From positions 1-62,936 of the forward strand of contig JAZOCU010000017.1 of assembly GCA_045596625.1 (NCBI GenBank): 62,936 bases of DNA, read 5' to 3'. Below, one piece after another: positions 1-8,455 of this stretch. Within the stretch, counting starts at the first letter, position 1, and each line of letters opens with the position of its first letter. Both the position numbers and the translations under genes were made by a program. The notes beneath the pieces were generated by a model. That model did not search any database. It was not told where the DNA came from and saw nothing but the letters and a program-made list of their open reading frames with translations. The DNA is from Firm-04 sp045596625 (GTDB lineage: Bacteria; Bacillota; Clostridia; Oscillospirales; Ruminococcaceae).

Positions 1-160
1 GGATGTAGTTCTGCTGAGCCGTTATCTGGCAGAGGACATCTCTGTTTCCGTTACCACAGAGGGCATTGACAATGCCGAATGCGATGGCGTTGGCGGTCTC
101 AATGCCGGTGATACCACTGCGATCCTGATGTATCTTGCCGGCCTCATAGAGACGTTGTAA
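1..160 (+). CDS. Dockerin-domain protein, C-terminal fragment (5' end outside window)
   Basis: The frame starting at base 2 reads 52 residues to a TAA at 158-160. It begins DVVLLSRYLAED and continues with a second half containing NAGDTTAILMYLAGLIE. This two-part pattern, each half a Ca-binding loop followed by an LL-type helix, is that of a type I dockerin as found in Ruminococcus. Dockerins attach secreted enzymes to cohesin scaffolds in cellulosomes. Only the last part of the domain is present, so the catalytic part, if any, cannot be seen. It is followed directly by a terminator. The identification rests on a short stretch, but the repeat and the chain-end position both fit. Confidence 0.75.
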   Translation, partial: DVVLLSRYLAEDISVSVTTEGIDNAECDGVGGLNAGDTTAILMYLAGLIETL

Positions 161-177
161 GCAAAATCACAGAACTC

Positions 178-222
178 AAACGGTGCTGTATTTCAATGAT
201 GCATGATACAGCACCGTTTCTT
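178..222 (+). terminator. Rho-independent terminator after the dockerin gene
   Basis: A 14-bp stem has arms at 178-191 and 206-219 (AAACGGTGCTGTAT and its complement) around a 14-nt loop, followed by a short T-containing stretch. It lies 17 bp after the dockerin stop codon and ahead of the pfkA promoter. Confidence 0.75.
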
Positions 223-317
223 CCTGCTTTGCCTTTGCATTTTACATAAGAAACACTGTTGGAACAGGTTGCTTTCTGTGAAAAAGTCCGCTTCGAAGAA
301 AAAAGCGAAATCTCCTC

Positions 318-345
318 TTGACAAAATTCGGAAAAGTAGTAAAAT
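318..345 (+). promoter_or_regulatory. Sigma-A type promoter of pfkA
   Basis: A perfect TTGACA at 318-323 is followed, after 16 bp, by TAAAAT at 340-345. The pfkA start codon is 67 bp downstream of the -10, and its ribosome site (TAGGAGGAA) is at about 402-410. Confidence 0.7.
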
Positions 346-412
346 AGTATATAGTAGAGTTTCTATGGCATTTTCAAAATGCTGATGCAATTCTTTTTTC
401 TAGGAGGAATTT

Positions 413-1372
413 ATGAAAAAAATTGGTGTATTGACAAGCGGCGGTGACGCACCGGGCATGAATGCTGCGATTCGTGCAGTCACTCGTACCGCTCTTTATA
501 AAGGTATGGATGTCGTTGGTATCCGCAGAGGATATAACGGTCTCATCAACGGCGATGTGTTTGATATGAATGTCCGTTCCGTATCCTCTATCATTCAGAG
601 AGGCGGTACCTTGCTCTTTACTGCTCGCTGTCCTGAATTCAAGACCGAAGAAGGTTTGCAAAAGGCCGTAAAAGCATGTAAGGAACTGGGCATTGAGGGC
701 CTGGCTGTGATCGGCGGCGATGGCTCCTATCGCGGCGCAGGTGATCTTTCCGCACGCGGTATCCCCTGCATCGGTATCCCCGGCACCATCGATAATGATA
801 TTTCCAGCACCGATTTCACCATCGGTTATGATACTGCGATGAATACTGTTATGGAGCTGGTTGATAAGCTCCGCGATACCTCTCACAGCCACGATCGTTG
901 CTCTGTGGTTGAGGTTATGGGTCGCCACGCAGGATTTATTGCTGTCAATACTGCTGTTGCCTGCGGTGCTACCGAAGTGCTCTGCCCCGAAATGGACTAC
1001 AATCTGGATGAGATTTGCGAAAAAATGCTCAAGACCAGAAAATTAGGCAAGCAGAACTTTATCATCATCGTTGCCGAAGGTATCGGCGGCTCTGCTGAGA
1101 TTGCAAAGTATATCGAAGAAAAGACCGGTATTGAGTCCCGTGCTACCATTCTGGGTCATGTCCAGCGCGGCGGTTCTCCTACTGTACGTGACCGTGTATT
1201 GGCAAGTCAGATGGGACATTATGCTGTTGAACTGCTGGAAAAAGGCATCGGTAACCGTGTTATCGGTGTGCGCGGCAATCAGCTGGTGGATTACGATATC
1301 CATGAAGCACTGAAGATGACCAAGCCCTTCGAAGAAGATCTCTATCGTCTCTCTGATGTTATCAGCATCTGA
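413..1372 (+). CDS. pfkA: ATP-dependent 6-phosphofructokinase
   Basis: Phosphorylates fructose 6-phosphate to fructose 1,6-bisphosphate in glycolysis, in the cytoplasm. The 319-residue length is standard for bacterial PfkA. The nucleotide motif GGDGS is at 101-105, and the catalytic motif PGTIDND carries Asp127. MGRHAGF and GHVQRGG follow at the usual spacing. Gly104 and Gly124 are the residues found in ATP-using enzymes; pyrophosphate-dependent relatives carry Asp and Lys there. The start is set by TAGGAGGAA about 3-5 bases upstream. It has its own promoter and is the first gene after the upstream terminator. No terminator separates it from the downstream THF riboswitch, so read-through into folT is possible. 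Confidence 0.96.
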   Translation: MKKIGVLTSGGDAPGMNAAIRAVTRTALYKGMDVVGIRRGYNGLINGDVFDMNVRSVSSIIQRGGTLLFTARCPEFKTEEGLQKAVKACKELGIEGLAVIGGDGSYRGAGDLSARGIPCIGIPGTIDNDISSTDFTIGYDTAMNTVMELVDKLRDTSHSHDRCSVVEVMGRHAGFIAVNTAVACGATEVLCPEMDYNLDEICEKMLKTRKLGKQNFIIIVAEGIGGSAEIAKYIEEKTGIESRATILGHVQRGGSPTVRDRVLASQMGHYAVELLEKGIGNRVIGVRGNQLVDYDIHEALKMTKPFEEDLYRLSDVISI

Positions 1373-1409
1373 GTATATAGTACCCCAATTCGTTGCTCTG
1401 TTACAAGCT

Positions 1410-1575
1410 TCAGAGTAGAAGACTATGCGTAAAGTGCCGACTCGGACGGGGAGTTGCCGGTCGGACGAAAAGAGTGTGCTGCGGTATGCTCTTGCGATAC
1501 AGTCTTCGCATCCCGCTGACGCATAAAGTGAGCCCACACACTCCTTTGTGCATTAGCCAATGTTCAAAGGAGTGT
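1410..1575 (+). promoter_or_regulatory. Tetrahydrofolate (THF) riboswitch with Shine-Dalgarno-sequestering hairpin
   Basis: The segment from GAGTAGAAGACT at 1413 to about 1519 matches the THF riboswitch layout. It has GAGTAG, then GCGTAAAGTGCC, GGGGAGTTGCC, the ACGAAA stretch, and GCATCCCGCT at the end. The P2 arms GAAGACT (1418-1424) and AGTCTTC (1501-1507) pair perfectly. Arms CCGAC (1437-1441) and GTCGG (1460-1464) also pair. TCAG (1410-1413) can pair with CTGA (1516-1519) as a short P1. Just downstream, an 11-bp perfect hairpin (arms 1538-1548 and 1565-1575) buries the AAAGGAG ribosome site of the next gene. There is no T-tract, so control should be translational. THF riboswitches are known upstream of folT. 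Confidence 0.85.
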
Positions 1576-1582
1576 ATTTATT

Positions 1583-2161
1583 ATGAAGCGTTTTCTTGAT
1601 TCCTGCCGCAGCTCTGTCAAGGAGCTTTCTGATCTTCGCTGTATTCTGGTTACCGGTCTGCTGATCGCTGTGTCCATGGTCATCGAAAGTCAAACCATTC
1701 ATCTCGGCTTTGCAAAAATCAACTTTGCCTTTCTTGCGATTGCCTCGATCGGTATGCTGTATGGCCCTGCTGTGGGCTTTTTTGCCGGAGCTCTTTGCGA
1801 TATCATCGGATATATCGCCTTTCCGGACGGCGGCTTTTTGCCGCTTTATGTGCTGATCGGTGCGATACAGGGATTGTTGTATGGTTTAATCACCTACCGC
1901 AGAATTCCCAATCATTTTCTGCTGCGGTTGTTTATCGCAAGAACGATCGATGTCATAGTGATCAATCTCATCTGCAATACCGCAGCCAATTATTATTACG
2001 GCTTTTTGGCAAGCGAAACCTCACTGTACGCCGCAATTTACGCAAGAATCGCAAAAAATCTGATTGAACTGCCGATCGATCTGCTGCTGATCGCATTGAT
2101 CCTGCCCTGCATATGCAAAGCTTATGAGATCGTATTCGGAAAACGACAGGCAACAATCTGA
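1583..2161 (+). CDS. folT: Folate-family ECF transporter S component (FolT-like)
   Basis: A 192-residue, very hydrophobic protein with about five to six membrane segments. It is the size and topology of the substrate-binding S subunit of group II ECF vitamin transporters. The segment FAKINFAFLAIASIGMLYGP followed by GFFAGALCDIIGY is typical of the folate-type S component. The S subunit captures the vitamin and works with the shared EcfT-EcfA-EcfA' energising module; that module is encoded at 11500-14025 on the other strand. The folate assignment is strengthened by the THF riboswitch in its leader. The ribosome site AAAGGAG at 1566-1572 lies inside a hairpin. The start at 1583 gives a spacing of 10 bases. 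Confidence 0.85.
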   Translation: MKRFLDSCRSSVKELSDLRCILVTGLLIAVSMVIESQTIHLGFAKINFAFLAIASIGMLYGPAVGFFAGALCDIIGYIAFPDGGFLPLYVLIGAIQGLLYGLITYRRIPNHFLLRLFIARTIDVIVINLICNTAANYYYGFLASETSLYAAIYARIAKNLIELPIDLLLIALILPCICKAYEIVFGKRQATI

Positions 2162-2190
2162 TATCTCCTATCGAAAGGATGTTTAATAAC

Positions 2191-3024
2191 ATGAAAATCG
2201 GTTTTCTTGGCGCCGGTAATATGGGCTTTGCCATGTTACAGGGACTTGCCTGCTCTGCACTTTGTAAGGATGGTACGATTTCTCAGCTGCTTGCCTTTGA
2301 TGTGAATCCCGAAAAGCAAGAATCTCTGAAGCAAATCGGTGTTGCTGTCTGTGAAAGTGAGCAAGCGCTTTCCGACGCTTCCGATTATCTGGTGCTGGCA
2401 GTAAAACCGCAGATGCTCGCTGATGTTTTACAGCATCTGACCATCCGCAAAGAACAGGTCATTATTTCGATCTGTGCCGGTATCACTGCAGATTTTATTC
2501 GTTCCCATACCATCCCCGATGCCAGAATCATTCTGGTGATGCCCAATACTCCCTTAATGCTTGGTGAAGGTGCCTCGGCACTGGCTCGCTGCGATGGCAT
2601 TACAGAAACGGAATTCTCTCTTGCAATGGCTATGTTCTCCTCTTGCGGTGTGGCTGAGGAGATCCCCGAGCAGAAAATGAAAGAGATCATTGCGATCAAC
2701 GGCAGCAGTCCTGCATTTTTATACCTCTTTGCCAAAGGCTTTTTGGATTATGCTGCTGATGAAGGCATTGATAAGGCTGCCGCGCTCCGATTATTTGCAC
2801 AATCCATGATCGGATCGGCAAAAATGCTCACCGATTCAGGATATTCTATCGAAAAGCTGATCCAGATGGTCTCTTCGCCCGGCGGCACGACCCTTGCAGG
2901 TCTGGATCGTCTTTGCGAGGGCGATCTGGTAGATACCGTTCGCCTCTGCTGCGAAAGCTGTACTGCCAGAGCCTATGCACTGGCAGGAGAAAAACGTCCC
3001 CAGCAATCGGATTCCGCTGAATAA
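2191..3024 (+). CDS. proC: Pyrroline-5-carboxylate reductase
   Basis: Catalyses the last step of proline synthesis, reducing 1-pyrroline-5-carboxylate with NAD(P)H in the cytoplasm. The 277-residue chain opens with MKIGFLGAGNMG, the dinucleotide-binding GxGxxG motif. It contains the family stretches VKPQ, VMPNTP and, near the C-terminus, SPGGTTLAGL. Length and motif order are normal. An ATG at 2179 sits immediately against the GAAAGG ribosome site (2173-2178) with no spacer, so the ATG at 2191 (12-base spacing) is preferred. It starts 29 bases after folT and is probably cotranscribed with it. Confidence 0.94.
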   Translation: MKIGFLGAGNMGFAMLQGLACSALCKDGTISQLLAFDVNPEKQESLKQIGVAVCESEQALSDASDYLVLAVKPQMLADVLQHLTIRKEQVIISICAGITADFIRSHTIPDARIILVMPNTPLMLGEGASALARCDGITETEFSLAMAMFSSCGVAEEIPEQKMKEIIAINGSSPAFLYLFAKGFLDYAADEGIDKAAALRLFAQSMIGSAKMLTDSGYSIEKLIQMVSSPGGTTLAGLDRLCEGDLVDTVRLCCESCTARAYALAGEKRPQQSDSAE

Positions 3025-3126
3025 GATGGACGGTACTGACCAAAGGCGGCGGGTTTCTATGCCCGCTGCTTTCCATTTGCATAATTGTCCCGCGAACCGC
3101 ATAGGATGTGGTGGAGGGATGTTATT

Positions 3127-3765
3127 ATGCAAGGGTTTCATCATATGTTTTACCGCACGTTATCTTGCCGTACAAGCTCAGAGCGCCGATTGAATGCCAA
3201 ACGCAGCTTGCTGTTTTGGATCCTAATCGGCGTCAGTCTCGGCACGATATGCTTCTGCCAATGGCCGGTCTGTATCGATTCCTTATGGTTCAGCCACGGA
3301 TTCAGCTTGCAGCTTGGAAAGGTCTGTACCTTATGGGATCTGTTTGTACAAGCAATGCTCCCTACCCTGCTGTTATTGATCGGCATATTGCTTGCTGCAG
3401 GATCCGCTTTGGGACAACCTTTCATTCTCAGCCTGCTGTTATCTCATGGCATTGCCATTGGTCTTTCCGCAGCAGAATGCTTTTCCTGCTATGGCTTTTT
3501 ACATGGATTATTGCTCACTGCCGTTTTGATTCTGCCTCATGGCTTTTTTACAACGCTGATCCTGGTTCCGGCGTCCCGTGATGCCATCCGTTTATCCACA
3601 AAATTGTTCGCATATTTATTTCATAATGCCCCTGATCCCGACATCATCTCACAGCTTCACACACTGCTGCTTAAGGGGCTTGCATGGGCGACACTGATTC
3701 CTGTCAGCGGCGCACTGCATACTGCATTGACATGGCTCTGCGCTGAGCGGTTCCTGTCAGTCTGA
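3127..3765 (+). CDS. SpoIIM-like integral membrane protein
   Basis: A 212-residue protein with about five membrane segments. The middle (SALGQPF...LLLSHGIAIGLS...GFLHGLLLTAVLILPHG) has the S-x-G-x-P, L-x-x-G-x-x-x-G and LPHG spacing of the stage II sporulation protein M / DUF95 family. SpoIIM acts with SpoIID and SpoIIP in peptidoglycan remodelling during engulfment in endospore formers; neither partner is in this window. The start at 3127 follows GGAGGGATGTTATT. The gene lies 102 bases after proC and 30 bases before the next membrane protein. The family call is from pattern only, and divergent non-sporulation members exist. Confidence 0.55.
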   Translation: MQGFHHMFYRTLSCRTSSERRLNAKRSLLFWILIGVSLGTICFCQWPVCIDSLWFSHGFSLQLGKVCTLWDLFVQAMLPTLLLLIGILLAAGSALGQPFILSLLLSHGIAIGLSAAECFSCYGFLHGLLLTAVLILPHGFFTTLILVPASRDAIRLSTKLFAYLFHNAPDPDIISQLHTLLLKGLAWATLIPVSGALHTALTWLCAERFLSV

Positions 3766-3795
3766 TCTGATTTCCCGCCAAAAGGAGTATGCTAT

Positions 3796-4704
3796 ATGGG
3801 ATTATTTGGAAGTTTTCAAAATGCAGGACCCGGTATTGATCCAAATGCACCAAAGAAAAAGCCCTTCTTCCGCTTCTGGGAGATTCTGTGGCGTTCATCG
3901 GGAAAACTCTTTTCACTGAATATCATACATGCATTGCTGCATGCACCTCTGTTTCTTTCTTTGATCATATATCTGGAAACCAACAATGCATTGACAGTAC
4001 CGCTGGCAATCTTTATGGTGATCCTTCAAATATTCTTAGAAGGTCCCATCATGGCCGGCTGCGCTCGTGTTCTTCGACTGATCGTATTGGACAAACCCTG
4101 CTTTTTAGGCGATGAATTCAAAAAAGGATTCTCCAAAAACCTGCTCCCGTCGATTCTGGTCTGGCTTCTGGATATGGTGGTGATCGCATCTGTGGTATGC
4201 GGATTCTATGTGTATCCGGTTTTGATGCAGCAAGTCGGCAGCAAACTGGTTTATATCCCCTATGTCATTTCGGTTGCGGTTGCATTGATCCTGTTGTTCA
4301 TGAATTTCTATTTATTCCCAATGATCGTGGCAACGGATCTGAAATTGAAATCCGCATTCTCGAATGCGTTTAAGCTCTCCTGTGCATCGCCCAAGCAGTG
4401 TTTGATCACATTAGGCGGCTGCATCCTGATGCTGGCAATCGTAATCGTGCTGATTATGATAAACAGTCTGTTTATGGGTCTGCTCGCATTTTTCCCGGCA
4501 GCATTCATCGGCTATCTGGTCATGTTTGTCAATTATCCGGTGATTCAGAAATATGTCATCAATCCCTACTATGAACAAAGCGGTGAACAGAATCCTGAAG
4601 AGGATGCACCGATTTCCGAGGAAGAACGTGTGTTTACTGACCGCGGTGGTACTGAAACGCCCATCAAGAAGGAAAAGCCCAAAAAAGGAAAAACCATCTC
4701 ATAA
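3796..4704 (+). CDS. DUF624 (YesL-like) membrane protein
   Basis: A 302-residue protein with about five to six membrane segments between residues 40 and 265 and a charged tail rich in Glu, then Lys (PIKKEKPKKGKTIS). The N-terminal cytoplasmic piece (NAPKKKPFFRFWEILWRSSGKLFSLN) is typical of YesL/DUF624 proteins, whose function is unknown; some lie beside carbohydrate uptake genes. The ribosome site AAAAGGAG precedes the ATG by 8-9 bases. It is the last gene of the plus-strand folT-proC run and ends at a strong bidirectional terminator. Confidence 0.6.
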   Translation: MGLFGSFQNAGPGIDPNAPKKKPFFRFWEILWRSSGKLFSLNIIHALLHAPLFLSLIIYLETNNALTVPLAIFMVILQIFLEGPIMAGCARVLRLIVLDKPCFLGDEFKKGFSKNLLPSILVWLLDMVVIASVVCGFYVYPVLMQQVGSKLVYIPYVISVAVALILLFMNFYLFPMIVATDLKLKSAFSNAFKLSCASPKQCLITLGGCILMLAIVIVLIMINSLFMGLLAFFPAAFIGYLVMFVNYPVIQKYVINPYYEQSGEQNPEEDAPISEEERVFTDRGGTETPIKKEKPKKGKTIS

Positions 4705-4712
4705 AAAAACAG

Positions 4713-4759
4713 GATCCCGAACATTGCTGTGCACTGTTGACAGCGTTCGGGATCTTTTT
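4713..4759. terminator. Bidirectional Rho-independent terminator
   Basis: Perfect 10-bp arms GATCCCGAAC (4713-4722) and GTTCGGGATC (4745-4754) are flanked by A-runs on the left and TTTTT on the right. It therefore serves the plus-strand gene ending at 4704 and the minus-strand gene ending at 4764. Confidence 0.85.
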
Positions 4760-4763
4760 CTCT

Positions 4764-5939
4764 TCAATCCATTTGTACAAATGTAAAATAACAGCGTTCT
4801 TTTGTTTCAAGATCGGCAGGGTCCAGCGTAAAATAAATGTAATCACCTATAATAACGAAACGGATCCACTGTTTTTCATAGATTTTCTCTGTACCGTCAT
4901 CCATACAAATGAGAAGCTGATAGTTTTCGGCACTGTCTTTATCTTTATATCCAACCAGCTTTGCAGTAGGGAAAAAGCATAACACTTGCCCTTCATCACC
5001 GCTTTGCAGCAAATAGGTATCGGTGATGATCTTCCTATTGTTGAGGATATGTCCATCCCATAGATTGTCTGTATCCTCTTCCATCGTTGTAATTTGCACG
5101 CTATCCAGACAAGATTCCTTCGCTGTCACACATATGCCATGAAATTCCCGCATGGAATAGCTTTCAAAGGATCGCTTTTTCAAGCCTATGTGCAAGGTTT
5201 CCTCAATATATACGGAACGGTGCTCATCATAGGTGGTATTGGTTCTCATGCGCTGCCACGCTTCTTCGCTGCGGTAGGAGACCATCCACAAATGGAATCG
5301 TTCCGATTCTACCAGCTCTGTTGGCAGCTGCCAATCGGCATAGCCGGAAAAATCGCCGTTTACATAGTCCATCACAATATTGCAGGGCGAAATTGAAATT
5401 ACCTCTGCCAGATTGCTGCCATCAAAATATGTGCGGAATAAATGCTCACATTTGTCTTCAATGGGATCATATGCCACCATTTGCGCTTCTCCGCCGCTGA
5501 GTGTAATATTCATACAACCCGGAGCATACGCTTCCAGCATATCACAAAACGCCTTTTTGAGTTGTGGGAATTGATAATCATCACAACCGTTCTCTGCATC
5601 ATCTGCTGAAATATACACATGAAATGATTGACCGTCATAGCTCATATCCACCAGTGCAAAACGCTGCGGCGTGCTGTTGAACATCCCGTATTTCCGCTCC
5701 TGCACAGCATTTTCAACGGATGCGGTAAAGCCATATTTTTCCTGCACATACACAACGGCATTCGCTTTTGCAGAGGCTAGGATCTGTTGATTTTCCGCTT
5801 TCTGCTCTTTATTATCGCCACTGAGCAACATAATTACGATGATCGGCATCAATGGCGTCATTAAAATGACATTCAAAAATTCAAATATCAGAGCAACAAT
5901 AACCACCAACACAATTATAGGATTCGTTTTTTTCTTCAC
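4764..5939 (-). CDS. Hypothetical membrane-anchored protein
   Basis: Not recognised. It has 391 residues with a very short cytoplasmic N-terminus (MKKKTNP) and a hydrophobic stretch at about 8-41 that could form one or two membrane helices with a Pro in the middle. A long soluble, acidic domain with scattered aromatic residues follows. A signal-anchored, extracytoplasmic protein is the simplest reading. The start codon is GTG; a GAGGTGA ribosome site 8 bases upstream supports it over internal ATGs. It stands alone with a consensus promoter upstream and a terminator downstream. Confidence 0.75.
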   Translation of the reverse strand: MKKKTNPIIVLVVIVALIFEFLNVILMTPLMPIIVIMLLSGDNKEQKAENQQILASAKANAVVYVQEKYGFTASVENAVQERKYGMFNSTPQRFALVDMSYDGQSFHVYISADDAENGCDDYQFPQLKKAFCDMLEAYAPGCMNITLSGGEAQMVAYDPIEDKCEHLFRTYFDGSNLAEVISISPCNIVMDYVNGDFSGYADWQLPTELVESERFHLWMVSYRSEEAWQRMRTNTTYDEHRSVYIEETLHIGLKKRSFESYSMREFHGICVTAKESCLDSVQITTMEEDTDNLWDGHILNNRKIITDTYLLQSGDEGQVLCFFPTAKLVGYKDKDSAENYQLLICMDDGTEKIYEKQWIRFVIIGDYIYFTLDPADLETKERCYFTFVQMD

Positions 5940-5972
5940 CCACGTTTCACCTCATTGCTTTGCATTTTCTGT

Positions 5973-6001
5973 ATGATACCACAGGATAACGCCCATGTCA
6001 A
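5973..6001 (-). promoter_or_regulatory. Promoter of the membrane-anchored hypothetical gene
   Basis: On the minus strand a perfect TTGACA (5996-6001 on plus) and TATCAT (5973-5978) are separated by 17 bp. The GTG start is about 34 bases downstream of the -10. Confidence 0.7.
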
Positions 6002-6074
6002 CGAAAGTAACAAAACTGTAATCCTATGCTGCAATCTGTAACCCTTTGTAATAATTCTGTTACTGATCGGTTAC

Positions 6075-6114
6075 AAAAAAACAGGCGTTCCATCCATCCG
6101 GGATAGAACGCCTG
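6075..6114 (-). terminator. Rho-independent terminator of clpE
   Basis: Nine-bp arms CAGGCGTTC (6082-6090) and GAACGCCTG (6106-6114). On the minus strand the stem is followed by seven T residues (6075-6081). It lies 7 bases after the clpE stop codon. Confidence 0.85.
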
Positions 6115-6120
6115 CTGCAT

Positions 6121-8403
6121 TTATGAAACGATTGTAACGGTAAGCTGATCCTGCTCTACCGCAATATGCAAAGATGTGATCGTGCGATCGGCTTCCATAA
6201 TGAGTGCCGCAATGCGGTCATCAACCTCATCTCGCAGAACACGGCGGATATCACGTGCACCATATTTCTTTCCATGTGCCGCTTTTGCTACCCACATCAA
6301 CGCTTCCGGATCCCAGGAAAGAAGCATATTGCGCTCTGCCAATGCTTCGGCTGTTTCCTTTAGCATCAATTCGGCAATCGATGCGTAATCCTCAACAGAA
6401 AGCGGACGGAATACAATGATCTCATCAATACGTCCGACAAATTCGGGACGCAGGAACTCCTTGAGTGCCTTCATCGCTTTCTCTTTTGAGATCTCTGCTT
6501 CTGTGCGATTAAAGCCCATACCCGTAGATCGATCGGTACTGCCGGCATTGGAAGTCATTATGATGATGGTGTTTTCAAAGCTGACTGTTCTGCCCTGTGC
6601 ATCATCGATCTTGCCTTCGTCCAGAATCTGCAGCAAAATATTCATCACATCAGGATGCGCCTTCTCGATCTCATCAAACAAAATCACCGAATAAGGACGG
6701 CGGCGCACCTTCTCTGTCAGTTGACCGGCTTCATCATAGCCTATATAACCGGGAGGCGATCCGATCATTCTGGAAACCGCATGTTTTTCCATATATTCGG
6801 TCATATCCAGTCGGATCAGCGGCTCTGTGGAGTCGAACATTTCCTCAGAAAGTACTTTGACAAGCTCGGTTTTACCCACACCTGTAGGACCTACGAAAAT
6901 AAAGGAGGCCGGACGGCGACGCTTGGAAAGCTGTACCCGAGTCCGCTTAATGGCCTTTGCCAGCGCAGAAATTGCTTCCTGCTGACCAATTACCCGAGCA
7001 CGCAGACGCTCCTCAAGAAGTCCCAGCTTGGCATATTCGGTTTCCTCAATTTTATTCGCAGGCACACCGGTCCACAATTCAATGACATGTGCAAGATCGG
7101 CGGGTTCCACAGCAACAGCATCCGCAAGAACTGTCAGTTCCTGCAGGCGCTCATTCAGATGAATCAGTTCGCCCTTTTTCTCCGCAAGCAGCTGATAATC
7201 GGGCGATACATCGGTTTCCAGCTCCTCAACCTCAGCCTTCAGCGCATCGACATTTGCTTTCACTTGATCCAGCTCAGAAAGCTCGGGATGACGGATGCTT
7301 GCATGCGCACAGCTTTCATCCAACAGATCAATGGCTTTATCCGGCAGGAAACGATCGGTAATATAACGCTCGGACAACACCGCACAAAGACGCAGCAGTG
7401 CCGGTGCAATTTTTACACGATGATATTCCTCATAATATTTAGCAATACCACTGAGAATGGAAATTGTATCCTCTACCGTAGGCTCTTCTACCTTCACAGG
7501 CTGGAAGCGGCGTTCCAGAGCACCGTCTTTTTCAATATACTTGCGGTATTCGGTATATGTGGTAGCACCGATCACCTGCACCTCGCCGCGGGAAAGAGCC
7601 GGCTTGAGAATATTTGCCGCATTCATAGAGCCTTCCGCATCGCCGGTGCCAACCAGATTATGCACTTCATCAATAAACAGGATCACATTCCCCTGCTCCT
7701 TGACCTCCTGCACCAAGCCCTTCACACGGCTTTCAAACTGGCCTCTGAACTGTGTACCGGCAACCAAAGCGGTCAGATCCAACAAATAAATCTTCTTATC
7801 CTTCAGATGAAACGGAACATTTCCTTGGGCAATGCGCTGTGCGATCCCTTCGGCAATGGCTGTTTTGCCGACACCCGGCTCACCGATCAGACAAGGATTG
7901 TTCTTCTGACGGCGAGAGAGAATCTGTACAACACGTGCAATCTCACGATCTCTGCCGATGATGGTATCCAGTTTCCCTTCCTCAGCGCGCTGACTGAGAT
8001 TGGTACAATAATTATCTAAAAACTTCAGTTCTTTTTTCTGTTCTGCCGCACGGGATTTCTTGCGTTCTTTTTTAGGGGATTTTTCATCATTTCCTGCCGT
8101 TGCATCCTGCGCCTTTTCTGCGGGATCGGAATTGCCGGAAAACATTTTGGTAATGAATGAAGGCAACGTACCGGCGCCGCCCATCTCAAAGGCTTCCCCG
8201 TCCATGAGCTCGATCATCTGTTCGCTCATCTGTTCGAGTTCGTCCTCGGAAATTCCCATTTGCTCGATATATTCACTAACCTGCGGAATATTCATCTTTT
8301 TCGCACAGACAAGACACAAACCTTCATTTCGTTTTTCCTGTCCCTGCATTGTGGTGATAAATACAACCGCAGGACGTTTTTTGCATTTGCTACATAAAAT
8401 CAT
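6121..8403 (-). CDS. clpE: ATP-dependent Clp protease ATPase subunit with N-terminal zinc finger (ClpE type)
   Basis: A 760-residue Hsp100 unfoldase that would feed substrates to ClpP in the cytoplasm. Residues 1-35 hold a CxxC...CxxC zinc finger (Cys4, Cys7, Cys30, Cys33), the hallmark of ClpE; ClpC and ClpB carry Clp-N repeats instead. The first AAA+ module has Walker A GEPGVGKTA and Walker B LFIDEVHNL. The second has GPTGVGKTE and ILFDEIEKAHPD, with a UVR/coiled-coil-like segment between them. The ATG follows GGAG by 12 bases. No CtsR-type repeat or mcsAB genes are visible nearby, unlike many clp operons. The cvpA-like gene 52 bases upstream may share its transcript. Confidence 0.93.
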   Translation of the reverse strand: MILCSKCKKRPAVVFITTMQGQEKRNEGLCLVCAKKMNIPQVSEYIEQMGISEDELEQMSEQMIELMDGEAFEMGGAGTLPSFITKMFSGNSDPAEKAQDATAGNDEKSPKKERKKSRAAEQKKELKFLDNYCTNLSQRAEEGKLDTIIGRDREIARVVQILSRRQKNNPCLIGEPGVGKTAIAEGIAQRIAQGNVPFHLKDKKIYLLDLTALVAGTQFRGQFESRVKGLVQEVKEQGNVILFIDEVHNLVGTGDAEGSMNAANILKPALSRGEVQVIGATTYTEYRKYIEKDGALERRFQPVKVEEPTVEDTISILSGIAKYYEEYHRVKIAPALLRLCAVLSERYITDRFLPDKAIDLLDESCAHASIRHPELSELDQVKANVDALKAEVEELETDVSPDYQLLAEKKGELIHLNERLQELTVLADAVAVEPADLAHVIELWTGVPANKIEETEYAKLGLLEERLRARVIGQQEAISALAKAIKRTRVQLSKRRRPASFIFVGPTGVGKTELVKVLSEEMFDSTEPLIRLDMTEYMEKHAVSRMIGSPPGYIGYDEAGQLTEKVRRRPYSVILFDEIEKAHPDVMNILLQILDEGKIDDAQGRTVSFENTIIIMTSNAGSTDRSTGMGFNRTEAEISKEKAMKALKEFLRPEFVGRIDEIIVFRPLSVEDYASIAELMLKETAEALAERNMLLSWDPEALMWVAKAAHGKKYGARDIRRVLRDEVDDRIAALIMEADRTITSLHIAVEQDQLTVTIVS

Positions 8404-8455
8404 AATTGAATATACTCCATTTTATTCTCAGTTGGATCACAAGCCCGATCCTGCA

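Noticed and set aside
413..1372. Pyrophosphate-dependent phosphofructokinase
   Set aside because: Gly104 and Gly124 are the ATP-type residues.
6655..8019. A 454-codon open frame on the plus strand opposite clpE
   Set aside because: Lies wholly within the clpE gene and has no start context or domain pattern.
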